Shown here piece after piece: positions 55,341 through 64,000 of a stretch of 64,000 nucleotides of DNA (position 1 is its first letter; every line of letters begins with the position of its first letter). Below the pieces are notes generated by a model, which had not been told where the DNA came from, did no database searches, and saw only the letters and a program-made list of their open reading frames with translations. The translations under genes and the position numbers were made by a program. This DNA is from Lutjanus erythropterus (taxonomy: Eukaryota; Chordata; Actinopteri; Lutjaniformes; Lutjanidae), in the NCBI GenBank assembly GCA_020091685.1, contig CM034595.1, forward strand, positions 38,434,618-38,498,617, read 5' to 3'.

Positions 55341-56087
55341 CCGGTTCTCTCTCTGCATCCTTCCTCTGGAGGATTCTGGCAGTTGTTTATGTTATTGAAC
55401 TGGTTATCACATTACAGCTGGAACACCACCAGGCTCAGAGAGAAAGAGTCCTCCCGCTTTCTCAAGGAAGGCAAAGAGAGTGTGAGGGGGAAAACAAGAG
55501 CAGAGGGACGGTGAGATAAGAATATGTTCAAATGTTTTAGCCCTGCAATCACCAGCATTGTCAGGCTGCTTTACTTAAACCACTCAGAATCTGATCTTTG
55601 GAGAGTACCTTCAACCACGTTCATTGGTGATTTGACAACAAGTCCTCCACGCTGAATCACGAAATAGGTCATTTGTCGTTTCCTTTACAAAAATGTGAGA
55701 GTTTTCTCATCTGGTGCACCTCTCTGCAGGAGGACAGTGTTCATCAGTGCCTTCTGAAATGCGGTTAAATAACTGTTTAATGTGACTGCAACCAAACCTA
55801 CTTGGTTTATGGTTAGAGAAAGACTGTGCTCAGGGTTAAAAGAAACCAACATTGGTGGTTGGGAGGAAGCAGGATTTGAACGGCGGTCTGTTAACCCATC
55901 ACCAACATGAGTGTTTGTTTGTTTTTTTGTGGACAGTTTGTGGTTGGAAAGCAGGTCAGTCTTACTCTTTAATTTGTGTTTTATTGAACTATAGTAATAG
56001 CCTATATTACATTTTTTAATCCATCCAAGATGTAAAGGCAAATATTAAATAGTGAAATGTACAGACTACGCTTGAACTTAACTGGCT
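55338..56087. other. Spacer
   Basis: Around 55860-55905 the complement reads GTTCAAATCCTGCTTCCTCC, a B-box-like phrase, but there is no tRNA fold or A box, so only a possible SINE scrap. Confidence 0.4.
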
Positions 56088-56340
56088 GTTTCAATTTGTG
56101 TGCTAGAAGAGGGTCACGTTGGTTCAAAATGCTCCCAACAGTTAACGAGGGTTCGGTATACCAGTCATGTGAACCAGTATCAGTGCTTGTACCTCAAATT
56201 TGGTACTGGTACCCAACTTCACTTTTTTCAGTACTATACTCTGTCTGTAATAACAGAAATGTCACTTCAGTAGTAAAAACTAAATCCAAACTGCTCAATT
56301 TCAACACTGTTATCGTTAAAATGTTACGCTAACATCAACT
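56088..56340. mobile_element. Short element with GGTTCGGTATACC/GGTACTGGTACCC words
   Basis: AGGGTTCGGTATACCAG, CCAGTATCAGTGCTTGTACC, TTTGGTACTGGTACCCAAC and TTCAGTACTATACTCTG are reminiscent of a fish repeat of GGTACCGGTAC words. Boundaries unclear. Confidence 0.4.
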
Positions 56341-58148
56341 AAGACCGTGAAAAAAGCCAGGTTATCTCCAACAACAAGTTATCCCACGAGCTAATTAATC
56401 ACCTGAAGATGCTGATCAGGTTGTCGATGCCTCTCTTAAAGTTTCGTCGTCCGTGGAGGGTTCAACTCCTTCAGCGTTTGCTGCAGGCATTGCTAACGTT
56501 AGCTGCAGCTGCTGAAAGACTTTAAAAGCTTAAAACATTTGTTATAGAGTTTAGAATTTACTAAGGTTGTATGTATTGTAAATCCATTTGGTTGCATTGT
56601 TTTGTAAAGGTGTTCATATTTTTGTGTCCAGACTGTCCCCCAATTTTGACCTTGACAGATATAATAAATGCCTTCAGTGGACATGTCTGTCTTTAGAGAT
56701 GAAACCGTATGAAAATGTCACATCAAGATTATAGCCAAAGTTATCCTGGCTATCTGTATTGTTCTGCTATTGTTAAAACATGCTGAAAATGTTCAAGGAG
56801 GACTGATACACCCACTGAAATCATCTAACTTTTATACTGTAAACATCACGATTTGAGATATCCTTTTTGATGTCAGTCATTTCACTGAAACAAAACAAAA
56901 CCAAACAAACCCATGTTGCACGCGGTGCCTGAATCTGGGATACTGCTGCTAACTTTGAAAAAACTCACAGTAAATACTGTCCAGCATTAACCAAAGAGCG
57001 GTAATCAAACACAGTTTTAATGATAGGCCTAATTAAAATATAATACAGTTATAAGAATCGTCTGAAACTGTTGCAATCCTAGCTTCCCTACACAATTGTT
57101 TTATAGGGCATTGAACCTCTATTGATAATGTGATGTTTTTTGAAGAGTTAGACAGAGAATACAATCTTAATTGAAGCAGTATTCTACCTGATCTCTGTGC
57201 TTCTAGATATACTTATTTAAAAAAAACATCCCTGCGTGTTGTGCCTATTGAGTTTTGCTTCAAAATGTAAATGAATGTTGATAAATCATTTTCTCTGTCA
57301 CTGTAGGTTAGTGGTTCCCTGTGAATGATGAGAGAAAAGAAGAAAGAACAGATTTGGCGGTTAAAAAGTCTGCACCAGAAGTTATGGAAACTTCTCTTTT
57401 GCTCTGTTTTGCACACCCAGCAAGAATACATAATCCAAAGATGTGTTTTTTTTTCTCTTTCACCCCATGGTTTTCTCATCCAATCCAAAGAAGTGCTGTG
57501 CTTTCAAATCCCCTCTCTTCTTCCCAGCTTTGCTCCTTTTTTACAAACCGATGCTCGTCGTCCTAAATATCCTGCCTGCGCTCCACCACAATTCACTTCG
57601 CAGGGAAACTTTGTCTGACAAAAGCGTTCGGAGAATGTTCACGAGGGGCGGCGTCTCCAGATTCCCGAATAAGACGTCTGTGATGGAGCCTTTCAGTCCC
57701 CATCAAAGGGGAGCATCTCGCTGTTGCGCCGCAGAATCTCAACGCCACAAAAGTTTCACTCTCAACAATCGAGGAAACACTCATACCCCGTGATAATAAC
57801 AGGACTTAAAGGTCGATTATTTCCTGACTCAAACATGACCTCTGGATTATGAGATCCCCATCATATGGTCAAACTGTCATTGTGATTGTACGCAGTGGTG
57901 ATTGAAGTGAAAACCTGGGTATTGTGGGTTAAAATGATTATGGATTAACATGACAGCGTGGTTTTCTACTCGCCGTAATGCCGGCACCGGCTCCAGTGAG
58001 GCAAAGCAAAGGAGCTTAGTGCTTTTAGCCTGTAGTTCTGGTCTATGGTAGCATCTGTTGTTACAGTCGGACGCAGCATACACACTCCCGAGCCACTCCA
58101 ACACATGCTGGAGGGTCATAAAGCCCTGTTTTAATGCACTGACAGGGA
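56341..58148. other. Spacer
   Basis: CATTGCTAACGTTAGCTGCAGC near 56489 contains the palindrome GCTAACGTTAGC. 57540-57790 is GC-richer with overlapping chance ORFs. No exon supported. Confidence 0.4.
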
Positions 58149-58160
58149 GTGTGTGTGTGC

Positions 58161-58195
<35 letters not shown>

Positions 58196-58420
58196 TAGGT
58201 GGGTGATACAGTATGAAGGAAGGCTTTTCACAGAGGACAATTCCTCTGGAGTCACAACAGGTGTGTGTGTATGTGTGTGTGTGTGGATTGCTGAAGGGAA
58301 TTATGAGCCGGGCACTAAAAGGAGGAGGAGGGGTGGAGGGCTTATGAAGGGTCCCCTCTGCCCCACCTGTAGCCTGTCAGCTGTTGTAAGCCTGTTAAAA
58401 CGTCAGCTGTTTCTGAGGAG

Positions 58421-58468
<48 letters not shown>
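58149..58468. repeat. Cluster of three (GT)n tracts with a (GA)n
   Basis: (GT)n at 58149-58182 (one C interruption) followed by (GA)7, a second (GT)n at 58259-58285 (one A interruption), and (GT)23 at 58423-58468. All three have GT on the + strand within 320 bp. The 98- and 64-codon Cys/Val ORFs are shadows. Confidence 0.95.
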
Positions 58469-58470
<2 letters not shown>

Positions 58471-59365
58471 GTCAATGTCAGGGAGCTCGTGGAGGTTAGG
58501 GGGGGAGGGCTGCCTTCGTGTGGCCCTCACCGCCCCATTGCACATCAAACGCCTCATCGCCTTGAGGGATTTGTTTGTGCAAAATACAGCGTCTCGTGCC
58601 CGCGTCGAGCGCCATGACCGTCTCGTCTTTCCTTGCTTCTTTTCCTTCACACGTAGCCTCTGTCAGACTGCTTAGTTTTGAAAAGTTGGACCTTCCAAAA
58701 AAAGGCAGAACCTTAAAAATCTCAAGAACAATGTCAGAATTTAAGCTTTCATCCCTCAAAAAAAGTTCAGTATCCTCAGAGTATGTCTGATATGTGAGTG
58801 TCTGCGGCTTTGAGGAATATAGACATGTTAATCAATGTAACCTGAAACATTTCTTCATTCAGCAAAAAAAGCTAAATTTCTGTAATTCATCTGTGTTCAG
58901 TGTTTTTGTAACACAAAGCAGCTGTAAAAAAAAGGCTTGCTGAAATAAAATGCAGCCAAAAAATGAGCAAAATCCTGATTAAAATCAGGAAACATCTGAT
59001 CAAAGACTCAGAAAACAAGACCAAGTCCTGTATTCAGGGCCAGCTTTCAGTACTTGACAATTTTCTTTGGAAACCTTTGGATTGGAACAAAAAAAAAAGC
59101 TAACTGGAAGCAAGAAAAAAAACAGCTGGATGTGTTGGCAGCAACATTTGCAAATTTGGCAAAGAAAATAGTTCCACATTTGGTTTGTGGCAACACTTTT
59201 GTCAACAAGTTAAGTGGACTGTGATTCAGTTGGAGACTTTTAGGACTCTTTGATGTAGTTTTTATGTTTTCAGCTGTTTGGTTCTGACCTTTGTAGTCTG
59301 CTGTCATGAAACTGTTAATTATCAGCTAATTTCCTCCTCTTTTTAAAAAAAATGTTTTTACACCG
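58469..59365. other. Spacer
   Basis: 58480-58650 is GC-rich unique sequence with chance ORFs on both strands; the remainder is AT-rich and featureless. Confidence 0.42.
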
Positions 59366-59570
59366 AGGCTGCAGCTAACGAGTATTTTCTTTATCAATTA
59401 ATCTGCTGATCATTTTCTTGCTTTGTGGAATAAATGTGTGAAGTGCCCGCTATGATTTCCCAGAGCCTTTCCCAGGTGGTGTCTTCAGATGCCTTCTTTA
59501 ATCTGACCAACTGTCCAAAACCCAAAGATATTCAATTTACTATCATTTTTTGGCAGGAAATTGAATCCCA
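59366..59570. mobile_element. Family A element, opposite orientation, partial
   Basis: GAGGCTGCAGCTAACGAGTA, TTTATCAATTAATCTGCTGATC at the left and CAGAGCCTTTCCCAGGTGG, ACCCAAAGATATTCAATTTAC at the right. These are the reverse-complement order of family A, lacking its other end. Confidence 0.6.
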
Positions 59571-60292
59571 ACTTTTTTGGCTGGTGAACCCTTAAAATAA
59601 AGTAATAACTCGTGGCTCTTCATGGTTAGGGCCTACTCAAAACACGAGTTTTTCTCAGATTGTTTCCTTTTTAAGAACATTTAGAAGGATGAGGAGGTGA
59701 AATTTCAATATATTTCATAATAAAATGCCAAAAAAAAGAGTAGAGCAAAAAAAAAATAAAAATAAGTAAAACTAATTTTGTGTAACAGATTTTTTCTGTC
59801 CCGTCTTTTAAATCATATTCTGACCTCTCAGTTGTATCTACAGCTTCCATGGGGGTTTCTGGTGTCACATCACAGGGCACCTCTAACTTGGTTCCAATCA
59901 ACAGAATATGTGCAGTTCCAAGTCAGAGCTCACATTTTTTTTTTACCAAAACTCTTTTTTTCCTACCAAACTCTTATTTCATTCAGCGAAAGTTCTGCAA
60001 GATAATCCATTAATCCTGCACAATACCTGCATAATACCTATTTGTAAGCCAAAGTTCCCAAAAGAAGAACAAGAACTTTGCCTGAATAAAATACAAGTCA
60101 TAAACTGTGATTTTAATCTCAGCTAATGATCAGACTAAATCACATCATTCATGCAGTCTGACATCGTCTTCATGTCAGCCTTAACCAGACGGTTTAGCTA
60201 GTGGAAAATCTATTGTTGTAGGTCTTGCCAGGAGCAAGTAACTTTTGACAAATCAGTTTGGGAGTTATTACTTCTGTTCTGTGGTTGATGCC
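59571..60292. other. Spacer
   Basis: A-runs near 59729-59765. No recognised repeat or gene. Confidence 0.45.
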
Positions 60293-60777
60293 GTGTTTCC
60301 ACTGCATGTTTCGGCTAAGCTCAACTCGACAACTCATTCACTTTTCCTTCTTCAAAAGTTGTGGATAGTACCTGGTATTTTTTGGTATCACCTTGGTCGA
60401 GGTTTCAAGCGAGCTGCTGATGGTACAGAAAAAAAAAAGACTGCGGATCACTGATTGGTCAGAGAATCGTCACTTAGACAACACAGAGCAACCGCAGTTG
60501 TGTTGTCGATTGGGCTCTGATGTAGAATTCCCCAAACTTTGCTGCCCTCAGCATTTTCTGAAACAAAGCGTGTCATCCCCTCAATATCCTCCATTGTTCT
60601 TGTGTTCGTGTGTTTCTCTCGCCTTGAAGAAGATGTCACAGTTGAGGTGTCACTATGTCGATCAGCTACGAATCCTGCCTACATAGAGGGGCGGGGTACT
60701 ATCTGCAGTGGAAAATGAAACTGAGAAAGGTATCTGGTAACAAATGTGAGTTGAGTCCTATCGTGCAGTGGAAACAC
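60293..60777. mobile_element. Non-autonomous DNA transposon with perfect 14-bp terminal inverted repeats
   Basis: Left end GTGTTTCCACTGCA at 60293-60306 and right end TGCAGTGGAAACAC at 60764-60777 are perfect inverse complements. Inside are GTGGATAGTACCTGGTATTT, GGTATCACCTTGGTCGAGG, TTTCAAGCGAGCTGCTGATG, GATCACTGATTGGTCAGAG and CTACGAATCCTGCC. These are words of a fish element whose usual ends read TTTTCCACTGCA. It is 485 bp and non-coding. I could not identify a convincing target-site duplication in the flanks, so the superfamily is left open. Confidence 0.82.
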
Positions 60778-63700
60778 AGCTTCACAGCTACATGCACAGC
60801 TGCATCAGTCTCATCCATGCCTGTCATTATTTTTCTGTAACTATTTTTCGTGTGGAAAAAAGCTGATTGGCGGTGACTCAGAAGTCTGAAAGCAGGTTAA
60901 TTTAAATCAGGAACTATCTGATCAAAGACTAAAGCAAACAAGTCTAAATCTATTTGAGGCCAGCTTTCAGTTTGACACATTTCAGTCGGCACAAAATAAA
61001 TATTGAGGTTCGATACCCAGTCCCAGTCACACAGAGTCATGAAATAATGCTCCCTGTGTTTGGCAAATAGGATTGGAACATCTCAAAGACTTCACCACTC
61101 CAATTCAAGGCTATCATGGTAACACGGAAGAGTCTTTCAGCAAGCACATGACCTTTACGCTCTGTAGTATTTAGCTCCAACAAACTTGCAAAGGCTGTTT
61201 ATATTCAGAGAAATAAGAGTCGATTTTGGCCATGGAACAGTTTTTCCAATAGTACTTCAAACCAGAATGATAATTTAAAAGAAAATTTTCCCTCCACAAA
61301 ACCTTTTAATCCAAACAGCTCTTTGAAATTTACATCGATGAATCTTTAATTCCAGACATCAGCTCTTATTTTTCTGGGCGTAAGCTAAACGTCTCTCCGC
61401 TCTCCAGTCGCTCATGCTGGCGTGGGAGTCACAGGTGTTGAGTGATTTATGGCTTTAATTTACTTGATAGATTAAAATATAATATAGCAACAAGCATAAA
61501 GCATTAATTAGGAAAACACAGCGAGGTCTTGTTTCCCTTAAGTCGCCTGGCAGGGAGACAGAAAAAGCTTACTACTTCATTTAACACATTTATATAGTGT
61601 TTCCTTTATATAGAATAGAGAAATCAATGAGAAATTATAGATTTCACCTTTAAGTTTGAAGTAGGGGAATAGAAGAGGAGCTTAAATGAGTATTGTGAGA
61701 CATGCAAGAGGATAATTTAGCCAAAAAGCTGTAAAAAGTGCACCTCAACATTGGTAATTTGTCCCTGAGAGTATTCCTGTGTCTGAGTGGACGGTGGCGG
61801 CCTAGAAAAGCAGAAGGCTTGGAGCTGCAGTGCCAGGCTTTGGGGGGGGGGGTTGGAGCCTTTGTGGTGGCAGCTGAGTGAGGCAGACAGTTGAATGGAA
61901 CAGGTTGCTGCGTCTGTTAGGGCTCGTCTTGCCGCTCTTGACCTTTAACCTTTAGCTGTGACAGCTCCTCGGGCTGGGAGATACCAAATTTCCCCGGATT
62001 GGGAGAGCCAGGCTGGGTTAGATGAGACACAGAGATGCACGATACTGGCCAGTACAGAACATAAGTGCTTTCTGGGTGTGTTTTAACCTTATTTAAACAC
62101 ATTTCCATTGATTTTATGAATGGTACAAAGGTCATACTGATGTAATATATGCTTTCTAATGACTGATTTGAAGGTGGCTATGAATTAAGCCATTTATAGT
62201 ATTGCATTAATGCCATTATTCTGTGAACATTAGAACATTTAACAACTTTTGTGGAAAAACACATGCCCAAATCACAAAATGTGGCAACAGCTAACAAGAG
62301 CATCCCCTTTTCACTGGTGCAGATGCTGTGAACTTGCCTTGATTGCCAAAATTAGACTTTGATGTCGGGTGTGGACACTTTTCTACCCAGAGGACGTGAT
62401 GATGAATAGAAACTAAAAGCATGACGCGCAGACTGTGTCCCAAAAACAACAGCAGCCTTGTCCAGCCAGTTTGTTCCAAGCATTAGATCTTTTGGGTTGT
62501 CTGCTGGCACTTTTTGGTAGAAGAACCAGCCAGGTCTGAATGCAATTTACTGACGTCACCTTAAAGGATTTCAGTATAATGAAGTAAAGGATTTTACTTA
62601 TTGTTGCCATTGTGATTCGATTTGCCAACATGCAGAATCATCTATTTCTCCCACTGAAGCAACATAACATCACAGCCAGTGTGTAGAGAGTGAAAGATAA
62701 GAATCAAAGGCAATGAAGCAGCACCAGCAATTTTTCATTTTGTCTCGTTTTTTTTACACCCCAAATCACAAGTTTTAGCCAAAGGCCTTCATAATCCGTA
62801 CAGCATACGACACAATCCATCCTTAGACTCTCGATGACGACAAGGAAAAACTCCACAAGCAAAAACGTCATGAAAAACGACAGAGAAGGGATCCTTTCTT
62901 CATGTGATATGTGCAGCATGTACTGGGTAGAGAGAGGTGTCATTGGCAGAATTACAAAGTCAAAAAACAAATGCTGTATAGAAACAAAAAAAGCAGCAAT
63001 GCTTCGAAGTATGAGGGAAAGATCAGATCTTATAGATCAGATAATGGTCGACTTTTGAGGAGTTCAAAATTGATTGCAAAGCATTTCAGTTGAAACATAA
63101 AAGAATTAAATATTGCAACTGCATCTAATGTCTGACATAACAGCTAATTCAAAACAATGTCTTCCTGTTGCTCTTCTTTCAAACTAAAAGTTGAGTCACT
63201 TGGAAACATTTATTGTAAAGCAGCTACTGGAAAAACACTGTATTTGTCACTGAAGTTAGCTGTGTTGATGCGCATCACTGCCGCCGTTTGCAATGAGCCC
63301 TTTTTTAGATATTTTTTCCAAGGATCACTTTTGAACATTGCAGGGAGAAACTGTACTCAGAGGTCAGACAGTCACGATTTGCTGGTTAGAAGAGCTGCAA
63401 GCAGCAGACTCTTATACTCCAGTTTGCCACACGTTATCTAGATAAACAACACTTACTACACTGTAATCGTGTTGGAAGGAAAACTGCTGTGTGCGCTGCC
63501 TTGTGTTTATGAAAGACAGATTTTATAAATGGACATGAAAATGGATTTTTGCTGTTCTTAATGACATACTGTGGTGGTCAACAGCCTTTTCCAAGCAAAG
63601 TAGATCTCATTGTAAAATTTTAATATACAGTAGAGGACTTAATATTTAAGCAAAAATGTGGGCTGTGGACTTTGTGAGAAAATCCTCCAAAGTTTCAAAT

Positions 63701-63879
63701 TTAGCTGCGATGCTAAGATACCTGCATCATCACACATCTTCTCATCTCATGATCGGTTTAGTTTTTAGACAATGGCCTGAACACTCCTTATATAAATAAT
63801 ATATATTAATATATATATTAATCTATTATTATTTAATATTTGCTGTGTGAAATTATGCCTCTGCTCCTTTTCTTTTTAT
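60778..63879. other. Spacer, with one regulatory-looking block
   Basis: 61370-61570 is described separately. G10 run at about 61842-61851. AGAGATGCACGATACTGGCC at 62031 is end-like for a short DNA element. A full CRE palindrome TGACGTCA is at 62551-62558. 63790-63840 is an AT-only ATATATTAATATATAT palindromic stretch. No exon supported. Confidence 0.4.
61365..61575. promoter_or_regulatory. Candidate conserved non-coding element
   Basis: Unique block reading GCTCATGCTGGCGTGGGAGTC, GAGTGATTTATGGCTTTAAT, ACTTGATAGATTAAAATAT, AAGCATTAATTAGGAAAAC and TTCCCTTAAGTCGCCTGGC. GATTTATGGC (CDX/HOX-like TTTATGG), TTAATTAG and other homeodomain cores are packed together with little repeat character. Intronic position relative to the proposed first exon. 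Not tested for conservation. Confidence 0.35.
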
Positions 63880-64000
63880 TGATTATTTTGATTATCGTTT
63901 AATCTGCTGTGTATTTTCACGATTGACCAATTTATCGTTTAGTCTATAAAATGTCCAAAATTGTGAAAAATACTAGAATCTTTTAGAGCCCAAAGTGATG
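63880..64000. mobile_element. Family A element, cut by the window end
   Basis: GATTATTTTGATTATCGTTTAATCTGC, GACCAATTTATCGTTTAGTC, TATAAAATGTCCAAAATTGTG and AGAGCCCAAAGTGATG are the reverse-orientation first part of family A; it continues beyond 64000. Confidence 0.6.

Noticed and set aside
55851..55905. B-box-like phrase (complement GTTCAAATCCTGC) suggesting a tRNA gene
   Set aside because: No A box, no cloverleaf pairing and no terminator in the expected positions; at most a SINE scrap.
1..64000. CRISPR arrays, bacterial operons, riboswitches, phage or viral genes
   Set aside because: No regularly spaced direct repeats with unique spacers, no long dense ORFs, no ribosome-binding patterns and no retroviral LTR/pol signature; the DNA is vertebrate nuclear in character.

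Overview
This is vertebrate nuclear DNA, most likely from a percomorph-type teleost fish. The signs are the absence of long open reading frames, many (CA)n/(GT)n and (GA)n microsatellites, and a dense layer of repeat families that I recognise from fish genomes: a Tc1/mariner transposase relic, an L1-type LINE 3' end, a tRNA-derived SINE fragment and several kinds of short terminal-inverted-repeat elements. Nothing looks bacterial or viral. No open reading frame on either strand reads as an intact protein gene. The longest are about 150 codons, and most overlap microsatellites or repeats.

The one place that looks like a gene is 33.2-34.3 kb. A CpG-richer stretch carries clustered TGACGTA-type motifs and paired inverted CCAAT boxes, followed by a short candidate first exon that ends at a strong splice donor (GG/GTAAGT, exon end 34309) on the + strand. 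If that is right, everything after 34.3 kb is intron 1 (at least 29.7 kb) and everything before is upstream intergenic DNA. I could not find a convincing second exon or name the gene.

Layout. 1-6 kb: degenerate transposon pieces and a (CA)34 tract. 6-13 kb: low-repeat, motif-rich sequence with CAG, TCC, GAT, GA and CA tracts, a polypyrimidine tract, a polypurine tract and three blocks that look like conserved regulatory DNA (two contain the octamer ATTTGCAT). 13-20.5 kb: nested and foldback DNA elements plus a GC-rich block with RFX-like motifs. 20.5-26 kb: mostly featureless. 25.9-28.4 kb: LINE 3' end and Tc1-like pseudogene. 28.4-32.4 kb: stacked interspersed repeats. 33.2-34.3 kb: putative promoter and first exon. 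35.6-36.6 kb: a tandem duplication in which one copy was later hit by an insertion. 37-64 kb: candidate intron with many repeat copies, several motif-rich blocks, a (CA)43 tract, a triple (GT)n cluster and a well-delimited element with matching 14-bp inverted ends.

Repeat names used below. Family A is a short element of about 350 bp with ends like GCTGCAAC...TTAGTTGCAGCC, an internal AATATCTTTGGGTT-type core and a GACATTTTAT-type stretch; it resembles hAT-type non-autonomous elements of fish, but the superfamily is not proven here. Family B is the repeat beginning CAGTGGTGGA and rich in AAGTACTTTTACT-like strings. Family assignments rest on remembered consensus patterns, not on a database search. 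I found no evidence of a new multi-gene system. The best leads are the promoter/first exon, the regulatory-looking blocks and the datable nested insertions.
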